Source of the DNA: Pigmentiphaga aceris | GTDB taxonomy: Bacteria > Pseudomonadota > Gammaproteobacteria > Burkholderiales > Burkholderiaceae_B | Assembly (NCBI RefSeq): GCF_008119665.1 | Contig: NZ_CP043046.1 | Location: forward strand, 5,270,001 to 5,334,000 | DNA length: 64,000 nt | Reading direction: 5' to 3' | Shown here: piece after piece, positions 56,656 to 64,000 of the stretch | Layout: each line of letters starts with the position of its first letter | Numbering within the stretch: the first letter of the stretch is position 1 | Notes under the pieces: generated by a model | What the model saw: the letters and a program-made list of their open reading frames with translations, nothing else | Told to the model about the DNA's origin: nothing | Databases searched by the model: none | Program-made: the position numbers and the translations under genes

Positions 56656-57992
56656 TGCTGCTCCGGGGTGAAGTGCTTTTTGATGTCCAGCCAGCAACGG
56701 AAGTAGTTGGCTTGCAGTTGCGACGATTCGAGGGCGAAACGCGTGGGCCGGATGACATGACGGGTTTCGAACATGAATGCCATGGTCGCGTCGATCTTGT
56801 GCGGTTTGCTGGTGTCGGCCTGACTGGCTTTCTCGAACGTGCCCGCATCGGGGCCGTGCCCACTCATGCAGTTGTGCAGGCTGGCACCGCCCGGCTGGAA
56901 ACCTTCGGCCTTGGCATCGTATTGGCCGTGGATCAGGCCCATGAATTCGCTGGCCACGTTGCGGTGGAACCAGGGCGGACGGAAGGTATCTTCGGCCGCC
57001 AGCCAGCGCGGCGGGAAGATCACGAAGTCGATGGTGTCCACACCCGGCGTGTCTGACAGCGACTGCAAGACCAGGAAAATCGACGGGTCAGGATGATCGA
57101 AGCTGATCGAGCCGATGGTATTGAAGTGGCGCAGATCGTATTTGCAGGGGGCGTAGTTGCCGTGCCAGGCCACGACGTCGAGCGGCGAATGATCCAGGTC
57201 GGCCTGCCACAGGTTGCCCAGGAATTTGGCCACCAGCTTGAAATCACCATCCACATCTTCGTACCAGGCGGTCGGCGTCTGGAAGTCGCGCGGGTTGGCC
57301 AGGCCGTTCGAGCCAATCGGCCCCAGGTCGGGCAGGCGGAATGGCGCACCGAAGTTCTCGCAGACATAGCCGCGCGCGGTGCCGTCGGGCAGTTCCACCT
57401 TGAAGCGGATGCCACGCGGAATCAGCACGATTTCCAGCGGTTCGGCGTCGATCACGCCCAGTTCGGTCAGCACCCGCAGCCGGCCTTGCTGCGGCACGAT
57501 CAACAATTCACCGTCGGCGTTGTAGAAGAAACGCTTCATCGACCGGTTGGCCACGTATAGATGGATGCCGATACCGGTCTGCGCTTCCGGGCCGCCATTG
57601 CCGGCCATGGTCACCAGGCCGTCGATGAAGTCCACCGCCAGATCGGCGGGCGGTTCCGGCAACGGGTCCCAACGCAGCTGATTCGGCGGCGTGGGCACTT
57701 GCGCGAACTCGCTGTGGAAGCGCTTGTTGTCGATCTGCACGAAAGGCGTGTGCGCAGCAGCCGGCCGGATGCGGTAGAGCCAGCTGCGACGGTTGTTGTG
57801 GCGCGGTGCCGTGAAGGCGCTGCCGGAAACCTGCTCGGCGTACAGGCCGTAGGGGCACAGCTGGGGCGAATTGCGCCCGACCGGCAAGGCTCCAGGCAGT
57901 GCCTCGGTGGCAAATTCGTTGGCGAAGCCGGTCTGGTAGCCGGGCAACGGAGAAGAGCCGGACGATTGTCCGACAGTGGGTGCAGTGCTCAT
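56652..57992 (-). CDS. hmgA: Homogentisate 1,2-dioxygenase
   Basis: 446 residues. Cleaves the ring of homogentisate with Fe(II) and O2. The iron ligand region [15 protein letters not shown] holds a His and Glu six residues apart, and [16 protein letters not shown] the later His. AGGAGA precedes the ATG at 57992. First gene of the hmgA-fahA-maiA operon, divergent from a LysR gene. HppD is not nearby. Confidence 0.95.
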   Translation of the reverse strand: MSTAPTVGQSSGSSPLPGYQTGFANEFATEALPGALPVGRNSPQLCPYGLYAEQVSGSAFTAPRHNNRRSWLYRIRPAAAHTPFVQIDNKRFHSEFAQVPTPPNQLRWDPLPEPPADLAVDFIDGLVTMAGNGGPEAQTGIGIHLYVANRSMKRFFYNADGELLIVPQQGRLRVLTELGVIDAEPLEIVLIPRGIRFKVELPDGTARGYVCENFGAPFRLPDLGPIGSNGLANPRDFQTPTAWYEDVDGDFKLVAKFLGNLWQADLDHSPLDVVAWHGNYAPCKYDLRHFNTIGSISFDHPDPSIFLVLQSLSDTPGVDTIDFVIFPPRWLAAEDTFRPPWFHRNVASEFMGLIHGQYDAKAEGFQPGGASLHNCMSGHGPDAGTFEKASQADTSKPHKIDATMAFMFETRHVIRPTRFALESSQLQANYFRCWLDIKKHFTPEQQ

Positions 57993-58094
57993 GCCTGTCT
58001 CCTGACATTGCGGACCATCTTGGCAGCCTGTTCATGCAGGCGCGCGTGGTCGTCGGCGCATTATGGGATGGCTCTGCTACCCATTGCATCATCA

Positions 58095-58127
58095 ATAGAT
58101 GAATAATCTATATTCACAATATGAATA
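58095..58127. promoter_or_regulatory. Two adjacent 17-bp palindromes between hmgA and LysR
   Basis: ATAGAT-GAATA-ATCTAT (58095-58111) and TATTCA-CAATA-TGAATA (58111-58127) share a base and have the same 6-5-6 layout, giving two sites one and a half turns apart. They lie 103-135 bases upstream of hmgA and 65-97 upstream of LysR. Likely regulator-binding sites. Confidence 0.6.
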
Positions 58128-58191
58128 CACGAATCGTCATGCGGGTATTCGTAAAACGCGATACGTCGATGCCAGTAAACCCGAGCCAGCC

Positions 58192-59097
58192 ATGAAATCC
58201 CTGCGTGATCTCGACCTGAACCTGCTGGTGGTGTTCCACGAAATCCTGAGAGCACGCCAGATTTCGGCTGCAGCGCAAGCGCTTGGCATGTCACAACCTG
58301 CGGTCAGCAATGCCCTGGCCAGATTGCGGCAAAGCTTCGACGATGCGCTGTTCGTTCGCACCACGGCCGGCATGCAACCCACGCCGCTGGCTGAACAACT
58401 GGCCGAGCCCGTGGCGGCCGCGCTGGCCTTGCTGCAAACGGGGCTGTCCCCGCGTGAACATTTCGACCCCGCCGCCAGCACCCGTACCTTCACGATTGCC
58501 ATGACCGACGTGGCCGACATCCATTTCATGCCGGCCCTGGTGCGACACTGTGCGGATGCCGCGCCACAGGTGCACATTGCGGTGGTGCGGGCCTCTGGCA
58601 CGGAATTGTCGAGCGGCCTGGAATCCGGCCGTATCGACCTGGCTGTGGGTGCCTACGACGACATGTCGAGCAGCCATTTCCAGCAGCGCCTGTTTCAGCA
58701 GGACTGTGTGACGATTCATCGTCAGGGGCATGTATTCGGCGACGGCCCGGTGAATCTGGACACGTTTCGCGCCGCCCGTCACCTGCTGGTGACAGAATCG
58801 GCCAGCCCGTATCAACAGATCAGACAGGGGCTGGAACGCGCCGGCATTCGCAGCGACGCTGCCATGCAGGTACCCAGCTTATTGAGCGCGCCGTTGATCG
58901 TGGCCGACAGCGACCTGGTGGCTACCGTTCCCCGGCGTCTGGCCGAGCGGATGTCAGCTGCGCTTGGTCTGGGCTTCATCAAACCGCCGATCAGGCTGCC
59001 CCTTCTTCATACGAATAGCTTCTGGCATCGTCGGTTTCATCAAGACCCGGGCAATCGGTGGCTTCGGGCCCTGATTTCGTCGACATTTTCAACTTGA
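58192..59097 (+). CDS. LysR-type regulator of the homogentisate operon
   Basis: 301 residues from ATG 58192 (MKSLRDLDLNLLVVFHEILRARQISAAA). The HTH contains QALGMSQPAVSNALARLRQSF and resembles the NodD/NahR-like branch of LysR (short 'LDLNLL' start), with a C-terminal domain with TRTFTIAMTDVADIHFMPALV. Divergent from hmgA; probably senses homogentisate or an upstream aromatic. The reading frame extends to 58099 over the palindromes without coding character. Confidence 0.9.
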   Translation: MKSLRDLDLNLLVVFHEILRARQISAAAQALGMSQPAVSNALARLRQSFDDALFVRTTAGMQPTPLAEQLAEPVAAALALLQTGLSPREHFDPAASTRTFTIAMTDVADIHFMPALVRHCADAAPQVHIAVVRASGTELSSGLESGRIDLAVGAYDDMSSSHFQQRLFQQDCVTIHRQGHVFGDGPVNLDTFRAARHLLVTESASPYQQIRQGLERAGIRSDAAMQVPSLLSAPLIVADSDLVATVPRRLAERMSAALGLGFIKPPIRLPLLHTNSFWHRRFHQDPGNRWLRALISSTFST

Positions 59098-59136
59098 GAC
59101 GATTTCATCAGCCCGATCTAGCAGCGTAATGAGGCG

Positions 59137-59183
59137 TTCACGCCACGAACGTGAATAACTGGGCAGTTAACGCCGTCTATAAT
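59137..59183 (+). promoter_or_regulatory. gmd promoter region: inverted repeat and TATAAT
   Basis: TTCACG (59137-59142) and CGTGAA (59150-59155) form a dyad with a 7-base spacer. TATAAT (59178-59183) is a perfect -10. No good -35 is seen at 17 bases; the dyad covers that area, so a regulator may occupy it. It precedes gmd by about 100 bases. Confidence 0.5.
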
Positions 59184-59236
59184 GCTCGGCTTCTCGCGGC
59201 CTGCCATATCTACATTACGGCACGCCGCGTTTTTGA

Positions 59237-60322
<1,086 letters not shown>

Positions 60323-60330
60323 GGATGACG

Positions 60331-61224
60331 ATGCCGACCACTGCACTCGTAACAGGTGCCTCGGGTTTCACGGGGCGTTATATGGTCCGCGCGCTTCAGG
60401 CGCAAGGTGTGCATGTGGTCGCGCTCGCAAGCGGCGCGGGTGCCGACACCACGCTGGCCTGCGACCTGACCAACGCCCAGGAAGTCGAGGCGGTGGTTGC
60501 CCAGGCGGCACCCGACTGGGTGATCCATCTGGCGGCGCTGTCCTTTGTCGGCCATGCCGATCAGGAAGCGTTCTATCGGGTCAATGTGTTCGGCACCTTG
60601 AATTTGCTGGCCGCCCTGGCCAAGCAAGCCAAGCAGCCTTCGCGTGTGCTGATCGCCAGCAGCGCCAATATCTATGGCACGCCCGGCATCGAGATCATCG
60701 ATGAAGACGTGCGGCCCGCGCCGGTGAACCACTACGCGTGCAGCAAGCTGGCCATGGAACACATGGTGGCAACCTGGTTCGAGCGCCTGCCGATCGTGGT
60801 CGTGCGGCCCTTCAACTACACCGGCCCGGGTCAGGACGAACGTTTCCTGATCCCCAAGATCGTCGGTCACTTCGCACGCCGTGCACCCACCATCGAGCTG
60901 GGCAATCTGGACGTCAGCCGTGACTTCTCGGACGTCCGCGACGTGGTTGCCGCCTACATGGGCTTGCTGAATTCCGACGCACGCAGCCAGTTCGTCAATG
61001 TATGTTCGGGTCGGGCAATTGCCCTGCGCGAAGTGATCGCCATGGCGGAAAACCTGGCCGGTTACACCATCGACGTGCGGGTGAACCCCGCCTTCGTGCG
61101 TGCCAACGAAATTCCCGTGCTGCGCGGCGACGATCGCCGCCTGCAGGAAATCGTCGGCCCGCGTCAGCCGATTGCCTTCGAGCAAACCTTGCGCGACATG
61201 CTCGTCCACGGCGGCACCGCGTGA
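60331..61224 (+). CDS. rmd: GDP-6-deoxy-D-lyxo-4-hexulose reductase (GDP-D-rhamnose forming)
   Basis: 297 residues from ATG 60331, with AAGG six bases upstream; the ATG at 60325 adds two residues. SDR fold: ALVTGASGFTGRYMVRAL (GxxGxxG), WVIHLAALSFVGHAD, YACSKLAMEHMVA (Y-x3-K), RPFNYTGPGQDERF. The RMD subfamily fits because it follows gmd; product would be GDP-D-rhamnose, though GDP-6-deoxy-talose or fucose synthesis cannot be ruled out by sequence alone. Overlaps the glycosyltransferase start. Confidence 0.9.
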   Translation: MPTTALVTGASGFTGRYMVRALQAQGVHVVALASGAGADTTLACDLTNAQEVEAVVAQAAPDWVIHLAALSFVGHADQEAFYRVNVFGTLNLLAALAKQAKQPSRVLIASSANIYGTPGIEIIDEDVRPAPVNHYACSKLAMEHMVATWFERLPIVVVRPFNYTGPGQDERFLIPKIVGHFARRAPTIELGNLDVSRDFSDVRDVVAAYMGLLNSDARSQFVNVCSGRAIALREVIAMAENLAGYTIDVRVNPAFVRANEIPVLRGDDRRLQEIVGPRQPIAFEQTLRDMLVHGGTA

Positions 61225-62360
61225 CGCTGAAGGTCGGTTTTGGTGCAACGGTGTGGGCGCGTGGCGTACAGACCAAGCACCTGGACGGCATCGGCGTCTA
61301 CACGCGGGCGCTGTGGCAGGCCATGGAAGCGCGCAGCGACGTCCAGCCCGTGCCTTATGTATTGGCACCCAATCCGTCGACCATGCCCTGTGGCATGCCG
61401 GCGGTGCTGACCGAACACTTCCCCGCCCTGGCACTGCGCAGCGCCTTGCTGGGCGCACCGCGCCAGCTGTCTGCCAAGCTGCGCCGTGAAGTCGATGTAT
61501 TCCACGCCACCGACCACCACATCCCGCGTCTTTCTGGCGTGCCGGTGGTGGCAACGGTCATGGACCTGATCCCGCTGATCCACCCGGAATGGGTGTCCAC
61601 ACATCGGCGTCGGCTGAAAAACTGGCTGTTCGGGCGCAGCATTGGCTGGGCAGACCAGATCATCACGATCTCTGACTTCAGCAAGCGCGACATCGTGCAG
61701 CACCTGGGCGTGCCTGCCGAGCGTGTTCATGTGACACCGCTGGGTGTCGAGTCGGAATACTTCATCCGTCACGACGATGCCACACGTGCTGCCGCGCTGG
61801 CAGAACATGGCCTGTCGCCTGGCTTTTTCATGTTTGTCGGCACCCTGCAGCCACGCAAGAACCTGGCTGCGGCGCTCGCCGCCCACGGCAAATTGCCGGC
61901 CGAGCTGCGCAAACGCCATCCGCTGGTGGTGATCGGGCGCAATGGCTGGGGCGTGGAAGACATGGTGGACACCTTGCGTGCACGGCAGGACGCTGGCGAA
62001 GCACGCTGGCTGGAATACCTGCCGCGACAGAACGTGATTGCGCTGATGCAAAGCGCAGCTGCGATGGTGTTCGTGTCTCGTTATGAAGGCTTCGGATTGC
62101 CGGTGATCGAGGCCTTCGCGGCCCAGTGTCCGGTCATCTGTTCCAACACGACCTCGCTGCCGGCGGTGGCGGGCGATGCCGCTCTGCAGGTCGACCCCAT
62201 GGACGACGACGCCATCTCCCTGGCCATGCGTGAAGTGCTGGAAGACCATGCCGGCGTCGCGCGACGCATTGAGCTGGGCATTGCCCGGGCCCGTTCGTAC
62301 ACCTGGCAGGCCTGTGCCGAGCAGACATTGCGCGTTTACCGACGCGCGGCAAAGGTATGA
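61221..62360 (+). CDS. Glycosyltransferase, GT4 type, in rhamnose locus
   Basis: 379 residues from GTG 61221, whose GTGA overlaps the rmd stop. GT-B/GT4 fold: VFHATDHHIPRLSGVPVVATVMDLIPLIHP (N-terminal), DQIITISDFSKRDIVQHLGVP and C-terminal VSRYEGFGLPVIEAFAAQCPVICSNTTSLPAVAGD with the E-x7-E pair. Likely transfers D-rhamnose or mannose to a surface polysaccharide. The upstream in-frame region overlaps rmd and is not coding. Confidence 0.9.
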   Translation: MTLKVGFGATVWARGVQTKHLDGIGVYTRALWQAMEARSDVQPVPYVLAPNPSTMPCGMPAVLTEHFPALALRSALLGAPRQLSAKLRREVDVFHATDHHIPRLSGVPVVATVMDLIPLIHPEWVSTHRRRLKNWLFGRSIGWADQIITISDFSKRDIVQHLGVPAERVHVTPLGVESEYFIRHDDATRAAALAEHGLSPGFFMFVGTLQPRKNLAAALAAHGKLPAELRKRHPLVVIGRNGWGVEDMVDTLRARQDAGEARWLEYLPRQNVIALMQSAAAMVFVSRYEGFGLPVIEAFAAQCPVICSNTTSLPAVAGDAALQVDPMDDDAISLAMREVLEDHAGVARRIELGIARARSYTWQACAEQTLRVYRRAAKV

Positions 62361-62536
62361 AAGGCCCTATGCGATCGCATTGAATCGAAAGATTCTCTAC
62401 AAGAATGTGATGGCCGTCGCTTTTTCTGTTTTTTTATTCTTGACAAGAAGCACAGGAACAACAAAAAACTTACGCCATATGGTTTAGCTAAGGTACCATT
62501 CGTCGTTGATTTACGACGTCAATTACCGGCGACCTC
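62361..62536. other. AT-rich gap with perfect dyad before the type I transporter
   Basis: 176 bases clearly lower in GC than both sides. TTCTTG-A-CAAGAA (62437-62449) is a perfect palindrome, and GAATC/GATTC forms a small hairpin (62382-62395). Probably the promoter region of the exporter; no clear -10 can be placed. Confidence 0.45.
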
Positions 62537-64000
62537 ATGGCGACACCGAATTCACCCCGCACCGAACTCCACTCTGCCATCTGGTCGCTGAAGCGCTACT
62601 TCATCGGCGCTGGCATTTTCAGCTTCTTCATCAACCTGCTGTACCTCGTACCTTCGCTGTACATGTTGCAGGTATACGACCGTGTGCTGGCCAGCCGCAG
62701 TGAGTCCACCCTGTGGATGCTGACCATCATTCTGGCCGTGCTGCTGATCATGATGGCTGCGATCGAGTGGGTGCGTTCGCGTCTGCTGGTGCAAGCGGGC
62801 CTGAAGCTCGACAACGACCTGAAAGACCGTGTGTTCACGGCCACCTTCCGCAACGGTCTGCGTTACAGCGGTGCCAATGCCGGCCAGACCCTTCAAGACG
62901 TCGTGCAGATTCGTCAGTTCCTGACGGGTAACGGCCTGTTCGCCTTCTTCGATGCACCCTGGGCCCCGATCTTCCTGATCGTGCTGTTCCTGTTGCACCC
63001 GGTGCTTGGTCTGGTCGCCTTGATCGGTGCCGTGATTTCGGTGTTCCTGACCTGGCTCACGGAAAAGATGACGGCTGACACCTTGAAGGAAGCCAACACG
63101 GCTGCCATCGGTGCCAATCAATACGCCACCAACACCTTGCGCAACGCTGAAGTCATCGAAGCGATGGGCATGCTGCCCAGCGTGCAGGAACGCTGGTACA
63201 AGCGCCACAAGCGCATGCTGGGCCTGCAAGCGCTGGCCAGCAACCGCGCCGGCACGATCTCGTCGATCAGCAAGTTCGTCAGCATGTTCCAACAGTCGCT
63301 GATCCTGGGCTTCGGTGCACTGCTGGTGATCGACGGCAAGATCACACCGGGAACCATGATTGCCGGCTCCATCCTGATGGGTCGTGCGCTGGCACCGATT
63401 CAGCTGGCAATTGGCACCTGGAAGGGTCTGGTGTCGGCACGTTCGTCCTACGAACGTCTGAACAAGGTGCTGGACGCCTTCCCGCATCGTCCGCGCAACA
63501 TGACGCTGCCCGCCCCCAAGGGCAATCTGGTGGCAGAAAACCTGATGGCAGCCGCCCCCGGTCAGCAAGTGCCGATTCTGCGTGGCGTGAACCTGTCCTT
63601 CACCGCCGGCACCATCGTTGGCGTGATCGGCCCCAGCGGCTGCGGCAAATCGACCCTGGCACGTGCCCTGGTCGGTGTGTGGACCCCGCTGGCCGGCAAG
63701 GTCCGTCTTGACGGCGCTGACGTGCACAACTGGAACAAGGACGAGCTTGGCCCGTTCATGGGCTACTTGCCGCAGGACATCGAACTGTTCGACGGCACCG
63801 TGGCCGAGAACATCGCCCGCTTCGGCTCGCTCGACCCCGAGAAAATCATTGCAGCCGCCCAGATGGCAGGCGTGCACGACATGATCTTGCGCTTTCCGCA
63901 AGGCTACGACACCCCCATCGGTATTGGTGGCGGCGTGCTGTCGGGCGGACAACGCCAACGCATTGCGCTGGCACGTGCGCTGTACGACATCCCTTCGCTG
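62537..64000 (+). CDS. Type I secretion system permease/ATPase (PrtD/HlyB family), 3' end outside window
   Basis: 488 codons to the window edge. Inner-membrane ABC exporter: an N-terminal transmembrane half (SLKRYFIGAGIFSFFINLLY, FDAPWAPIFLIVLFLLHP, GQTLQDVVQIRQFLTGNG) typical of the PrtD/RsaD/AprD group and a C-terminal ATPase with Walker A GVIGPSGCGKSTLA, Q-loop YLPQDIELFDGTVAENIARF and signature LSGGQRQRIALARA; Walker B is beyond the edge. Exports a protein with a C-terminal secretion signal through an HlyD partner and TolC. No C39 peptidase domain. The adaptor and substrate genes should lie just outside the window. Confidence 0.93.
   Translation, partial: MATPNSPRTELHSAIWSLKRYFIGAGIFSFFINLLYLVPSLYMLQVYDRVLASRSESTLWMLTIILAVLLIMMAAIEWVRSRLLVQAGLKLDNDLKDRVFTATFRNGLRYSGANAGQTLQDVVQIRQFLTGNGLFAFFDAPWAPIFLIVLFLLHPVLGLVALIGAVISVFLTWLTEKMTADTLKEANTAAIGANQYATNTLRNAEVIEAMGMLPSVQERWYKRHKRMLGLQALASNRAGTISSISKFVSMFQQSLILGFGALLVIDGKITPGTMIAGSILMGRALAPIQLAIGTWKGLVSARSSYERLNKVLDAFPHRPRNMTLPAPKGNLVAENLMAAAPGQQVPILRGVNLSFTAGTIVGVIGPSGCGKSTLARALVGVWTPLAGKVRLDGADVHNWNKDELGPFMGYLPQDIELFDGTVAENIARFGSLDPEKIIAAAQMAGVHDMILRFPQGYDTPIGIGGGVLSGGQRQRIALARALYDIPSL

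Noticed and set aside
62552..63958. 468-codon minus-strand frame opposite the type I transporter
   Set aside because: Antisense shadow; the plus strand carries Walker A, Q-loop and ABC signature.

Overview
The window reads as a continuous stretch of ordinary chromosome from a high-GC betaproteobacterium, most likely Burkholderiales and probably Alcaligenaceae (the Bordetella/Achromobacter/Pigmentiphaga neighbourhood). The basis is gene content and order: metG followed by a DUF3460 gene, scpA and panC; zapA followed by 6S RNA; a divergent isoaspartyl methyltransferase directly before tolC, waaC and waaA; a TPP-riboswitch thiC operon; and many LysR regulators and Liv-type or GlnQ-type ABC transporters. 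I see no insertion sequence, prophage, tRNA, rRNA or CRISPR array. Two genes run off the edges: an FAD-dependent dehydrogenase at the left end and a type I secretion ABC transporter at the right end.

Layout. 1-3.4 kb: FAD dehydrogenase and a three-gene phospholipid cassette (CDP-alcohol phosphatidyltransferase, PlsC-like acyltransferase, CdsA-like cytidylyltransferase), all on the minus strand. 3.5-9.5 kb: plus-strand housekeeping genes (metG, DUF3460, scpA, panC, a ZapB-like coiled coil, zapA, 6S RNA). 9.5-13.9 kb: minus-strand methyltransferase and a FepA/BfeA-type siderophore receptor behind a candidate Fur box. 14.2-20.3 kb: SIMPL protein, lgt, ilvD, a lipoprotein cytochrome c, msrA, thioredoxin and ribA. 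20.4-25.8 kb: SapC-family protein, orphan LivK-like binding protein, cystathionine beta-lyase, a truncated LuxR-type fragment and a beta-hydroxyacid dehydrogenase. 25.8-36.2 kb: LysR, DUF1445/D-glutamate-cyclase-family protein, a complete Liv transporter and a fused 5-oxoprolinase, which together suggest a pathway for D-glutamate/5-oxoproline or a related lactam. 36.3-42.8 kb: polar amino-acid ABC transporter with two different ATPases and an argininosuccinate-lyase-family enzyme, divergent from a LysR regulator.

42.9-48.9 kb: a threonate-dehydrogenase-like gene, then TPP riboswitch-thiC-thiG-thiD (no thiS, thiO or thiE here) and a TetR regulator. 48.9-54.5 kb: PIMT-like methyltransferase, TolC, the inner-core LPS enzymes WaaC and WaaA, and a convergent glycosyltransferase. 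54.6-59.1 kb: the homogentisate pathway (hmgA, fahA, maiA) divergent from a LysR gene, with two adjacent palindromes between them. 59.1-64 kb: GDP-D-rhamnose synthesis (gmd, rmd), a glycosyltransferase and the start of a type I secretion transporter, which resembles loci that couple a secreted surface protein to a rhamnose glycan.

Most genes are well-known families. The least described parts are the D-glutamate/oxoproline module, the ASL-family lyase within an amino-acid importer, the degenerate-motif CDP-alcohol transferase cassette, and the rhamnose/type I secretion junction at the right edge.
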